Assembly: GCA_002170485.2 (NCBI GenBank)
Contig: NHDZ02000135.1
Span: 1-20,548, forward strand
Direction of reading: 5' to 3'
DNA: 20,548 bases
Origin: MED660 sp002691025
GTDB lineage: Bacteria > Myxococcota_A > UBA9160 > UBA4427
Part shown: piece by piece, positions 1-7,744 of the stretch
Position numbering within the stretch: the stretch's first letter is position 1
Layout of the letters: each line of letters starts with the position of its first letter
Position numbers and translations under genes: made by a program
The notes under the pieces: model-generated
What the model was told of the DNA's origin: nothing
The model's database searches: none
What the model saw: only the letters and a program-made list of their open reading frames with translations

Positions 1-438
1 TCCTCCGCGTCTTCCGGGCGATCGGTGAACAAGTCGACGACCCCCCGCTGCCTCCAAAACAACGCACACCGTCGTGACCGGCCAGTTGCCGGGGGTATCG
101 AGGGCTCCGTATTTGGCTCGACCCGCGCTGCAGAGTTCTCCGTCCGGAATGCGGGGTTGATGAACGCCTCCTGCATCTCCGATGTTGATTTCCATCCAGT
201 CATAGAGGGCCTGTGGATTGGCGTCCCAGGCCTGGCTGCACATCTCACCGTCCTGATCGAGGAATCGGCAGGCGTAGGATCGGGTGGCCGGGTCGTCGAG
301 ACCTCCATGCGCCCCACTGGTCCAGGGCGTCAGGGCGAGAATCATTACGACGAGTGCCCAGAGGCCAGGGGCCCGAAGGAACGTCTTCCCTGTTGTGATG
401 GAAGACCGTGAGCGGAGCCGAGGGATGACTTCGGACAT
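1..438 (-). CDS. AA10 lytic polysaccharide monooxygenase (chitin/cellulose-active type), N-terminal part, runs off window
   Basis: The minus strand is open for 146 codons from ATG at 436-438 to the window edge. An AAGGAGA ribosome site lies at 448-454. Residues 1-43 form a long, basic then hydrophobic signal peptide ending TSGA. Cleavage there would expose His44 (HGG), the N-terminal histidine of the AA10 copper histidine brace. Family motifs follow: DDPATRSYAC, ALYDWMEIN, IPDGELCSAGRAKYGALD and NWPVTT, with paired cysteines. Known AA10 enzymes oxidatively cleave chitin or cellulose outside the cell using copper. The second brace histidine, usually in an APH motif, is not seen. In the last ~40 bases codon character changes at a C-run (41-46, plus strand): another frame there has the higher third-position GC, so a frameshift or a true divergence is possible. 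Transcribed divergently from the alkylsulfatase lipoprotein. Confidence 0.8.
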   Translation of the reverse strand, partial: MSEVIPRLRSRSSITTGKTFLRAPGLWALVVMILALTPWTSGAHGGLDDPATRSYACRFLDQDGEMCSQAWDANPQALYDWMEINIGDAGGVHQPRIPDGELCSAGRAKYGALDTPGNWPVTTVCVVLEAAGGRRLVHRSPGRRGG

Positions 439-865
439 GTTCTTGATTCTCCTTGAGAAAGTGCCTTGTGAAAAGGGCATGGAGTGACTTTGAGCCGGAT
501 TGAACCCGCCCAAGAGGCCATCAGCGGTGATGGAGGTCACAAAAAAACCCGACGAAGATCGCGGGGCAGGCTAAAGCCAGGGGACCCAAAAAAACGTTCA
601 AGCGATGGGGCTTATTGCCCTCGTGTAATCCGTCGGTCTTTGTGGGCTCGGCCTGGGCCATTCAAGCCGGGCTCTTTGAGAGACCCTTCAGGAAATCCTG
701 TCAAGAGATCCTGTTTCGGGAGAAGGCACGCGGGGCGGGCCCTCTCTTTGGCCAGCGCCCGATCCCGATGCCCTATGGTCCGCACCGGAGTGGCGATGTC
801 TTTGGAAGATGGTTTTCAGTCCGTCGAGTCCGGACGTTGCGCGGGAGGAAGGGGTGGGTCGCTTG
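439..865. other. Divergent intergenic region between LPMO and alkylsulfatase genes
   Basis: About 430 bases lie between two divergent starts and must hold both promoters. Open frames here lack family motifs and overlap the neighbouring starts, so I call no gene. Two A-tracts (around 540-547 and 588-596) stand out in otherwise GC-rich DNA. The ribosome sites are at 448-454 (minus, LPMO) and about 843-854 (plus, GGGAGGAAGGGG, alkylsulfatase). I found no convincing -35/-10 pair, tRNA or hairpin. Confidence 0.5.
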
Positions 866-2902
866 ATGAAGATTCAGATCTCTGATGGGTGGACACAAAG
901 AGGGAGCGGGGCGTGGGCTCTCTGTCTTTGTGGTTTGGTGTGGGGACTGGTCTCTTGCGAGGCGGAGCCCCGAATTGAGCCTGGGACCTCGCCCGCCGAG
1001 GTCCTGAACCCTGAGGTAAAGCCGGCGAGTGCTTTCACACGATCGGCCAATCAGGCGGTTCTGGAAGAACTGCCCTTCGACGATGATTCCGACTTTGAGC
1101 GAGCCCGAAGGGGTTTTCTGGCCGGGCCAGAACCCCTGGTGGTCATCGGGGAGGACGGCGAGACGGTCTGGGACCGGGCCGCGTATGACTTCATCGAGGG
1201 AGAGTCCCCGGATACGGTGAACCCGAGTCTCTGGCGACAGGCCAAGTTGAACAACATTCATGGGCTCTTCGAAGTCGTGGACGGTCTCTATCAGGTTCGA
1301 GGCTACGACCTTTCCAATGTCACCTTCATCCGGGGAGAGACCGGTTGGATCGTGGTGGATCCCCTGCTCACCGTGGAGGCGGCGCAAGCGGCGTTGGCTC
1401 TTGTGAATGAGACTCTGGGGGAAAGGCCTGTGGTCGCGGTCATCTATACGCATAGTCATGCGGACCATTTTGGCGGCGTCGCAGGCGTGGTGAGTGCGGA
1501 GGATGTCGCGGCGGGTCGTGTGCGGATCCTCGCGCCGGACGGTTTTACGCATCATGCGGTGAGCGAGAATGTTCTCGCCGGCAACGTGATGACACGGCGC
1601 GCGGAGTATATGTTCGGCGGGCTCCTGGATGAAGAACCGCAAGGCCGGGTCGACGCAGGATTGGGGAAGACCACCTCGAGTGGTGAAGTCTCCTTGATTC
1701 CTCCGACGGACATCATTCGCAAGACCCCGACGGAGATCACCCTGGACGGCATTGAGTTCATCTTCATGTATACACCCAACGCCGAGGCACCCGCGGAGAT
1801 GATGTTCTACCTGCCCCAGTGGAAGGCGTTTTCGCCGGCCGAGGAAGCGAACGCGGTCTTCCATAATCTCTATACCTTGCGAGGCGCCCAGGTGCGGAGC
1901 GGAAAGGACTGGGCGGCGTGGCTCGAAGAGGCGATTGTGCGTTTCGGTGGAGACCTGGAGGTGGTGTTTGGGAGCCACCACTGGCCGCGCTTCGGGCGCG
2001 AGGAAGCCGTGGAGTACCTGGCGAACCAGCGCGATCTCTACGCCTACGTGCACGACCAGACCTTGCGGCTGGCCAACCAGGGTCTCACGCCTCGCGAGAT
2101 TGCGGAAGAGCTTTCCTTGCCTCCGAGCCTCGGGCAGCAGTGGTACAACCGGGACTACTACGGGACCCTGCGTCACAACTCCAAAGCCACCTACCAATAC
2201 TACCTGGGCTGGTTTGACGGCAATCCGGCTCATCTCGATCCTCTTCCGCCTTCCGAGGGCGCCGTCCGGTATGTGGAGTGGATGGGCGGTGCGGACGCAA
2301 TGATCGAGAAGGGAAGGGCCGCGTTGGATCGGGGCGAGTATCGCTGGGTGAGTGAAGTCATGAATCATCTTGTTTTCGCGGAACCCGACAATGACCGGGC
2401 TCGTTGGTTGCAGGCCGATGCTCTTGAGCAATTGGGTTATCAGGCGGAGTCCGGGCCGTGGCGAAATTTCTATCTCAGTGCCGCGGGCGAATTGCGGGAT
2501 GGCGTGGTGGGAGGGCCGCGTGTGGATCCGGCGAATTCAGCCGTGGTAGAGAGTATGACTTCCTCCATGATCTTCGACTTCATGGCCGTTCGGCTCAAGG
2601 GGCTCCAGGCCGCGGAAGAGGATCTGGTGCTTCAGATCCGTTTCCCGGACCGGGACGAACTCTGGGTGATTGACGTGCACAATGGGGTTCTTCATGCCCG
2701 GGAAGGCGCTTCGCATCCCGACCCGGACCTGGCTCTGGAAATCACGCGACCCGACTTCCTGGCGCTGATCTCGGGGCAGGCGAGCGCCCCCGCACTGCTC
2801 CTGGAAGGGCGTGTGGAGTTTTCCGGCAACCCCCTTGCTCTGGCTACGTTCGGTGGTTTGTTTGAGCAATTCGACCCCCGCTTTGAAATCATACGGCCCT
2901 GA
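866..2902 (+). CDS. Alkylsulfatase of the SdsA/BDS1 type, metallo-beta-lactamase fold, lipoprotein
   Basis: A 678-residue protein. I chose ATG 866, not the longer frame from 809, because it follows a GGGAGGAAGGGG ribosome site and begins a lipoprotein signal (lipobox LVSC, Cys31). Residues 140-380 are the metallo-beta-lactamase domain: THSHADH at 195-201 (His196, His198, Asp200, His201), Glu311, the Glu326/327 pair in SPAEEAN, and GSHHW (His371/372). These match the binuclear zinc ligands of SdsA1-like linear alkylsulfatases. The dimerisation domain follows, with GWFDGNPAHL near 448-457. Residues ~560-678 form the SCP2-like hydrophobic C-terminal domain (FDFMAVRLKGL onward). Family role: hydrolysis of primary alkyl sulfates such as SDS to alcohol and sulfate. 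A membrane-anchored envelope location is inferred. Length fits the family (about 630-680). The exact substrate is unknown. Confidence 0.9.
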   Translation: MKIQISDGWTQRGSGAWALCLCGLVWGLVSCEAEPRIEPGTSPAEVLNPEVKPASAFTRSANQAVLEELPFDDDSDFERARRGFLAGPEPLVVIGEDGETVWDRAAYDFIEGESPDTVNPSLWRQAKLNNIHGLFEVVDGLYQVRGYDLSNVTFIRGETGWIVVDPLLTVEAAQAALALVNETLGERPVVAVIYTHSHADHFGGVAGVVSAEDVAAGRVRILAPDGFTHHAVSENVLAGNVMTRRAEYMFGGLLDEEPQGRVDAGLGKTTSSGEVSLIPPTDIIRKTPTEITLDGIEFIFMYTPNAEAPAEMMFYLPQWKAFSPAEEANAVFHNLYTLRGAQVRSGKDWAAWLEEAIVRFGGDLEVVFGSHHWPRFGREEAVEYLANQRDLYAYVHDQTLRLANQGLTPREIAEELSLPPSLGQQWYNRDYYGTLRHNSKATYQYYLGWFDGNPAHLDPLPPSEGAVRYVEWMGGADAMIEKGRAALDRGEYRWVSEVMNHLVFAEPDNDRARWLQADALEQLGYQAESGPWRNFYLSAAGELRDGVVGGPRVDPANSAVVESMTSSMIFDFMAVRLKGLQAAEEDLVLQIRFPDRDELWVIDVHNGVLHAREGASHPDPDLALEITRPDFLALISGQASAPALLLEGRVEFSGNPLALATFGGLFEQFDPRFEIIRP

Positions 2903-3109
2903 TCGGATTCACGGGAGACGGTGGTGCGCGGGGTTTCAACACGGGCGAGTGAGGCTCTGGCACGATGGACCGGTTGAGCCGTATACTGCGTCTCGGAAGA
3001 TCGAGTGCGTGGGTCTCTGTGCTCCCTGTGCTGGCAGGATTGCGATGGGACGAGTCCTTCGGCGACGGTCTGTAAATCTGCTTTACCCCCCCTGGTAAGC
3101 TCATAGTCG

Positions 3110-4066
3110 ATGCAACTCCAGACGATCCTGATCAACTACAAGACGCCCGAGATGACGCTCAAGTCACTGGCGGCGTTCATGAGGGAGATGGGCGATCGCC
3201 CGGGCGTGCATGTGACCCTGGTGGATAACGCGTCGGGGGATGGCTCTGTGGAGGCCTTGTCGGCGGAGATTCGGCTCCAGGGCTGGTCCGATCGGGTTTC
3301 CCTGGTGGAGTCTCCGCGCAATGGGGGATTTGCGTACGGGGTGAATGTGGGTTTCCAGAATCCACCGCCCGCCGGGCGTCCGGACTTTGTGTATCTGCTC
3401 AACTCGGATGCTTTTCCGGATCCACAGTCCGTGGATGTGTTGCTGGATTTTCTTGTGGAGCATCCCGAGATCGGTATCGCGGGGAGCTTCATCTACGGTG
3501 CCGACGGGGAACCCCACGTGACGGCGTTTCGCTTTCCTTCGGTGTGGAGCGAGTTCGAAGGCAGTATGAAGCTCGGTGTATTGACTCGCCTCTTGTCGAA
3601 CCGCCGGGTTCCGATTGAACCCATGCCCACCGAGAACCGTCGTGTGGACTGGCTGGCCGGGGCCAGCATGTTGATCCGGTCTGAGGTGTTCGAAGACATC
3701 GGGATCTTTGACGATACGTTCTTCCTCTACTTCGAGGAAACCGATTTCTGCCGCCGTGCTCTGAGTGCGGGGTGGGAAACGTGGTATCTGCCGGCGAGTC
3801 GGGTGGTGCATATCGGTTCGGTCTCGACAGGCATGAAGAAGCTGGATGAACCCATGCCTCAGTATTGGTTTGATTCCCGGGCCCACTACCTTCGTAAGAA
3901 TCACGGGTTGGCCTATCTGGCGTGGGCCGACTTTTTGTGGGTGGTGGGGTTCTCGGTGTTTCGCCTTCGGTGCCTGGTCCAGGGGAAGACGGATTCAGGT
4001 CGTCCGCGAATGCTGCGGGATTTCATCCGGTCGATCTTCAGGCGTTCGAAGCCCGCGTCTCACTAG
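3110..4066 (+). CDS. Family 2 glycosyltransferase (rhamnosyltransferase-like)
   Basis: A 318-residue protein with the GT-A fold of GT2 enzymes. It shows ILINYKT at the N-terminus, LVDNASGDGS (37-46), the nucleotide-sugar loop NGGFAYGVN (71-79), the DXD-like LLNSDA (96-101), WLAGASMLIR (181-190) and the acceptor/catalytic FEETDFCRR (208-216), then VVHIGS. Such enzymes move a sugar from a nucleotide sugar to a cell-surface polysaccharide or lipid acceptor at the cytoplasmic face. The C-terminal ~50 residues are hydrophobic then strongly basic, which suggests membrane attachment. ATG 3110 has only a weak ribosome site. About 207 bases without a gene separate it from the alkylsulfatase upstream. 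Its stop TAG overlaps the stop of the convergent downstream gene in one CTAG. The specific sugar and acceptor cannot be told. Confidence 0.88.
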   Translation: MQLQTILINYKTPEMTLKSLAAFMREMGDRPGVHVTLVDNASGDGSVEALSAEIRLQGWSDRVSLVESPRNGGFAYGVNVGFQNPPPAGRPDFVYLLNSDAFPDPQSVDVLLDFLVEHPEIGIAGSFIYGADGEPHVTAFRFPSVWSEFEGSMKLGVLTRLLSNRRVPIEPMPTENRRVDWLAGASMLIRSEVFEDIGIFDDTFFLYFEETDFCRRALSAGWETWYLPASRVVHIGSVSTGMKKLDEPMPQYWFDSRAHYLRKNHGLAYLAWADFLWVVGFSVFRLRCLVQGKTDSGRPRMLRDFIRSIFRRSKPASH

Positions 4067-5319
4067 TCGGTGCTGGGGTCGGAGTCACGCGCGGCCGCTT
4101 GAAAGATGCCCTTGGCCATGAGGCTGGTTTCTGATTCAGCCCGATTCCGGTAGATCTCCGTCCGCAGGGCTGCGACTTCCGGGTCTTCGGGGTCGGCTCG
4201 CCAGGCCAGTTCGATGAGTTCGCAGGCCAGGGAGTCCTTGCTCTCTTCGGCATATCGGCGCGCCGCTCGGGCGAGGCTTCGAGATCCTCCGGCTTCCTCT
4301 GCCAGGGCGCGTGCCAGGTCCCGCTCCGGGGACGGCAGGAGGTGCGCGGGGTTGCCGTCGTACCAACCGCCGTAGAGTCGCCACAAGTTGCGGACGATGA
4401 AGCGCGGGTCGTCGTAGATCGGTCGGAGATACGGTCGCTCCAGCAGTTCTGAAGGAAGCTCGACGCTGTGAAGAATGTCGTCCAGGGTGGCGCCTTCGTT
4501 CATCAGGTCGAGGGTCTGTTGCGTCATGATTTCGAGCAGGCGAGCCGCATCTCCGAGGGCTTGTGAAATACGTTGTGCTCCGAAGATCGGGGGACCGTGG
4601 CCCGGGAAGAGCGTTTCGGCGCCAAGTGCTTGCATCTTGCGTAAGGCAACGGCCCACTCCCGCGGATAGCGCTGGGCTTTTTGTGGGTTTCCACAGTTCG
4701 GGGAAGCCCAGATGAAGAGGTCTCCTGTGTATAGGGCTTTGCGATGGGGGATCCAGGCCCAGAGGTGGTCGTCGGTCTCTCCTTTGTCGTGGTAGAGTTC
4801 GATGCGGACGCCACCGACTTCGAGGGCACGTTCCTTGGCCACGGTTTCGTCCGGGTAACGGAAGCGACCCGGGAAGACGGGCTTGGGGAAGTTGAATTGT
4901 CGTGCGTTGATGTGGCCGTTGTATCCTTGTGTAAGAGCGTAGCGATCGAAGCGGTCCGGGCAGGACTGATGCGCCAGGATGCGGGTCGTGGGCCAGTTCT
5001 TTTCCCTGGCTTCGGCGTCGAAGTGGAGCAGTCCGAAGACATGGTCCACGTGACCGTGTGTGTAGATTCCTGTATGGACCCGTTTGCTCGACCAGGCACG
5101 GACACCCTCGAAGAGGGGGTCGGCATGAAAGAGGCTGCTGGTATCGATGAAGACAAGGCCCTCTTCGGTGTCGAGAACCAGCGCATTGGAGAAGGCCGAC
5201 ATGAAGCCCAGGCTTTCGTCCACTTCCTCGAATTGCACACGAGCCTGTCCGGGGTGGATGTTGGTTTTGCCCAGATCACCCGTCCACATTCGTTCAGCCC
5301 AGTCCCGGATTCCGCTCAT
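4063..5319 (-). CDS. Short alkylsulfatase-like metallo-beta-lactamase-fold hydrolase (no SCP2 domain)
   Basis: A 418-residue protein. The frame stays open much further upstream, but ATG 5317-5319 follows AGGAGGTG at 5325-5332, and the upstream part shadows the CoA-transferase gene. Metal motif THGHVDH (87-93: His88, His90, Asp92, His93), Glu181 in KGETDDH, Asp200 in YTGDLF and His241 in PGHGPPI match a binuclear-zinc MBL site. Asp200 stands where SdsA-type enzymes carry a second Glu. RLYGGWYDGNPAHL (314-327) marks the alkylsulfatase dimerisation region. The protein then ends in a helical tail, without the SCP2-like domain of the neighbouring 678-residue enzyme, and it has no signal peptide, so it is probably cytoplasmic. 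The substrate may be a sulfate ester or another ester. It is divergent from the CoA-transferase operon and shares its stop tetramer with the glycosyltransferase. Confidence 0.85.
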   Translation of the reverse strand: MSGIRDWAERMWTGDLGKTNIHPGQARVQFEEVDESLGFMSAFSNALVLDTEEGLVFIDTSSLFHADPLFEGVRAWSSKRVHTGIYTHGHVDHVFGLLHFDAEAREKNWPTTRILAHQSCPDRFDRYALTQGYNGHINARQFNFPKPVFPGRFRYPDETVAKERALEVGGVRIELYHDKGETDDHLWAWIPHRKALYTGDLFIWASPNCGNPQKAQRYPREWAVALRKMQALGAETLFPGHGPPIFGAQRISQALGDAARLLEIMTQQTLDLMNEGATLDDILHSVELPSELLERPYLRPIYDDPRFIVRNLWRLYGGWYDGNPAHLLPSPERDLARALAEEAGGSRSLARAARRYAEESKDSLACELIELAWRADPEDPEVAALRTEIYRNRAESETSLMAKGIFQAAARDSDPSTD

Positions 5320-5410
5320 GGATCCACCTCCTGGCGTCTGAGGGTACCGAACCCGCGTCCGTCTCGTGCCGGAGAGGGCAGGGAAGCGGCGGTTCAGGCT
5401 TGAATCTGAA

Positions 5411-5439
5411 CTGAATCGGACTGGGAAAGGGTGTATCCT
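5411..5439 (+). promoter_or_regulatory. Possible sigma70-type promoter of the CoA-transferase operon
   Basis: CTGAAT (5411-5416) and TATCCT (5434-5439) are separated by 17 bases and lie about 45 bases upstream of the CoA-transferase start. Both boxes are weak matches (roughly 3/6 and 4/6), so this is tentative. The -35 area includes a short imperfect tandem repeat of TGAATC (5401-5416). Confidence 0.25.
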
Positions 5440-5481
5440 GCGAAGGATCGGTGTGCGAAGAGACCGACAACAAGGAGAGAC

Positions 5482-6681
5482 ATGGCAGGCCCCCTCGACG
5501 GATATCGCGTGCTGGAAATGACGACCACGGTGTCGGGTCCCATGGCCGCCATGGTGCTGGCCGATCAGGGGGCGGACGTCGTCAAGATCGAGCCCCCGAT
5601 CGTGGGGGACCCCGGGCGTTATCTCGGGAGTGCGCGCAACGGAATGGCGGCTCTTTTTGCCGTGCTCAACCGAAACAAGAGATCCCTCGAACTGGATCTC
5701 AAGCACGAGGGAGACAAGGCGGTTTTCCTTCGGCTGGTAGAGGATGCGGATATCTTCCTCGAGAACTTTCGTCCGGGCGTGGTGGAGAAGTTGGGCCTGG
5801 ACTTCGAGACGCTCGCCCAGGTGAATCCCCGCTTGATCTATACGTCGATCTCCGGCTACGGACAGGCGGGGCCCTATCAGAACAGAAAGGTCTTCGACCC
5901 TTCCATCCAGGCGACCACCGGTGTCAGTGACGACCACGGTCGAGACCGCCCGGAGAACGTCAGGACCATCCTCTTCGACAAGGTGACGGCTCTTCTGACA
6001 TCGCAGGCGCTCACGGCTGCGCTTCTGGAAAGGGAGAAGACCGGTCAGGGACGGTACCTCCCCATCTCGATGTTGGATTCGGCTCTCTACTACACGTGGC
6101 CCGACATGATGTGGTCGAGGACGCTCCTCGGCGAGGGGGTCAGCCACAACGGAGAGATCGGCGACTGGTTCCAGATCTTCAAAGCGCGCGACGGCTACGT
6201 TTCCATTGTGTTGGTTCGGGATGAGGCTCTTGAGTTTCTCAGTATCTGGCGTCAGTCGAACCTTCACGAGGATCCGCGCTTCCTGACCTTTCCGGACCGT
6301 CAGGCGAATTCCGAAGCCTTGCGTGAGGCCGTGGACGCGCTTCTCGCGGACGTCAGTGCGGATGAGGTGTGCGAAAACCTGGACGCATTCGGAGTGCCGG
6401 TGGCCCGGGTGAATTCCCTCGATGAAGTGGCCGAGGATGTCCAGGTGGAATACGCCAAGACGCTGGTCGAAACGGAGCACCCCCTGATCGGGGCCATGCG
6501 ATATCCGAGGCCTCCGGTCCAGTTTGATCCGGGGCAACCCTTTCCTCGGCGCCACGCTCCTGAACTCGGGGCGGATACCCGGGAACTCCTTGAGCAAGCG
6601 GGTGTGGCCGAAGACGAAATCGTTCGGCTTGAGCAAAGGGTGCTCGCCGGGCGTGCGATCCTGGCGCAGCAGTTGGGTTGA
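5482..6681 (+). CDS. CaiB/BaiF-type class III CoA-transferase
   Basis: A 399-residue protein, typical for the family. ATG 5482 is chosen over the upstream in-frame start at 5431 because it follows AAGGAGAGA and begins the usual MAGPLDGYRVLEM. Motifs in order: LADQGADVVKIEPP (26-39, start of the CoA-binding fold), NRNKRSLELDLK (63-74), FLENFRPG (92-99), SGYGQAGPY (124-132), then LFDKVTAL (164-171). There Asp166 sits at the place of the catalytic Asp169 of formyl-CoA transferase, and TGQGRYLPISMLDSALY follows. Class III enzymes pass CoA from a CoA-thioester donor to a carboxylate through an aspartyl-CoA intermediate. It is the first gene of a probable four-gene operon (40 bases to the next start), which suggests that the pathway substrate is activated as a CoA ester. 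The acid partner cannot be read from sequence; racemase members of this family remain an alternative. Confidence 0.9.
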   Translation: MAGPLDGYRVLEMTTTVSGPMAAMVLADQGADVVKIEPPIVGDPGRYLGSARNGMAALFAVLNRNKRSLELDLKHEGDKAVFLRLVEDADIFLENFRPGVVEKLGLDFETLAQVNPRLIYTSISGYGQAGPYQNRKVFDPSIQATTGVSDDHGRDRPENVRTILFDKVTALLTSQALTAALLEREKTGQGRYLPISMLDSALYYTWPDMMWSRTLLGEGVSHNGEIGDWFQIFKARDGYVSIVLVRDEALEFLSIWRQSNLHEDPRFLTFPDRQANSEALREAVDALLADVSADEVCENLDAFGVPVARVNSLDEVAEDVQVEYAKTLVETEHPLIGAMRYPRPPVQFDPGQPFPRRHAPELGADTRELLEQAGVAEDEIVRLEQRVLAGRAILAQQLG

Positions 6682-6721
6682 GTCGGGGCTTCGAGCAGTT
6701 CCATCCGGAGAGAAGGCAGAG

Positions 6722-7588
6722 ATGGCGGAAGATCGCTTGGGTCAGGTGGAGAGGATTGGTATCGATGCGTTTGATTCCGATCCGCGCAGTGTGGGAGGAG
6801 TCCGGATTCTTCGGGATCCCGAGCTCTACGAATCCCTGGCGGCGCTGAAGGAGTGGCCGGCGGCCTGGAATAAAGAGCCCGGTTCGGCGGCCTTTCGGGA
6901 CCAGGTTCTGGGTCTTGGAGAACAGCTGAATCGGAATTACGCGTGGGATGTGGCTCCTCACTTTGCGCTGGCTGCTGAAGTGGGAGATCGGGCCTGGCCG
7001 ATTCATACCGACTGGGAGGGCGCGACCTTTCTGGATCCCAGCCTCTTTACGCTCTGGGCCCCGTTGTCTCATTTCGGGGAGCCGCAGTTGATGCTCTTCC
7101 ATCCCGAAGTCTGGCCGCCCCCCCACTATGGATTTTCCTTGGAGAAGACCGGCCTCTACGGCCGCACCATGCACAGCGACGAGATCTACCGCCGCTTCGC
7201 CACCTCTTCGGGGCTGGGGATGGTGGAACTCGCGCTGGAGGAAGGAGAAGTCCTGGCCTTCAACGCGGCGGTCCCTCATTGCACGCATCCGCTGGCCTCG
7301 CCCCGGCGGTCCTCGGTCAATCTGCGGTGTCCCGCGAATCTGGGTACGCGAGCGGAGCCGCGCGTGCGAGTGAACGTCACGTCGCCCTATGCACTGGCCT
7401 TGCTTCGCGAGGCCGAACCGTGCGGGGACAGTCGCTTTGTCCGTGAGGTCGACGCGAGAAAGACGCCGAAAGGTTATTTCGAGGTTGGTCCCTCGGTTCG
7501 GCACATCGAGCGCAAGGTCAGAGCGAGGTGGATCGTCAATCGAATCCCTGGCCTCGGGCGTCTTCGCAGGTTGCTCTTTCGACTTTGA
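6722..7588 (+). CDS. PhyH-like Fe(II)/2-oxoglutarate dioxygenase, paralogue 1
   Basis: A 288-residue protein. ATG 6722 follows GGAGAGAAGG. The double-stranded beta-helix signature is visible: HTD at 95-97 (two metal ligands), TLWAPLSH (110-117), then GEVLAFNAAVPHCTH (175-189) with His186 as the likely third ligand. Arg197, 11 residues on, is placed to bind the 2-oxoglutarate carboxylate as in phytanoyl-CoA dioxygenase. The Asp of the triad is present, so hydroxylation rather than halogenation is expected. The C-terminus (from about 258) is strongly basic and amphipathic, ending in GRLRRLLFRL. It is clearly similar along its whole length to the next gene; shared blocks include WDV.PHF, HTDWEGATF, GLYGRTM, PHCTHP and DAR.TPKGYFEV. 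The annotation as PhyH-like rests on the motif layout. The substrate is unknown; CoA-transferase and desaturase neighbours suggest a lipid-like or CoA-linked one. Confidence 0.7.
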   Translation: MAEDRLGQVERIGIDAFDSDPRSVGGVRILRDPELYESLAALKEWPAAWNKEPGSAAFRDQVLGLGEQLNRNYAWDVAPHFALAAEVGDRAWPIHTDWEGATFLDPSLFTLWAPLSHFGEPQLMLFHPEVWPPPHYGFSLEKTGLYGRTMHSDEIYRRFATSSGLGMVELALEEGEVLAFNAAVPHCTHPLASPRRSSVNLRCPANLGTRAEPRVRVNVTSPYALALLREAEPCGDSRFVREVDARKTPKGYFEVGPSVRHIERKVRARWIVNRIPGLGRLRRLLFRL

Positions 7589-7638
7589 AGGGTGCTTCGG
7601 ATGGGCCAGATCCATGCCGTTGACGTGAGTGCAGTGGT

Positions 7639-7650
7639 GGGAAATTTCCC
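7639..7650. promoter_or_regulatory. Perfect 12-base palindrome between the two dioxygenase genes
   Basis: GGGAAATTTCCC is a perfect inverted repeat in the 156-base gap between the paralogous dioxygenase genes. A TATAGT box (7675-7680) and an adjoining TTGACA (7680-7685) lie just downstream. Together they could be an operator and internal promoter for the second half of the cluster. No partner hexamers at ideal spacing were found. Confidence 0.3.
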
Positions 7651-7744
7651 TGCGAGAACAAGGGTGTAGGGTGGTATAGTTGACATGTGCTCTTGATTTC
7701 GGCCCCTGTTCTGGGTGAAGTCGGAGACGGTTTCAGGAGAAACA

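Noticed and set aside
484..885. Possible small gene upstream of the alkylsulfatase
   Set aside because: Arg/Ser/Gly-rich translation with no motif, no convincing ribosome site, and overlap with the alkylsulfatase start.
773..2431. Long minus-strand open frame (552 codons) opposite the alkylsulfatase
   Set aside because: It lies antisense to a gene with full catalytic motifs, shows no domain-like text and is rich in His/Arg as expected for a shadow of GC-rich coding DNA.
5320..6636. Upstream extension of the short MBL gene to an 857-codon frame
   Set aside because: The extra 439 codons are antisense to the CoA-transferase, and a strong ribosome site with ATG at 5317-5319 marks the real start.
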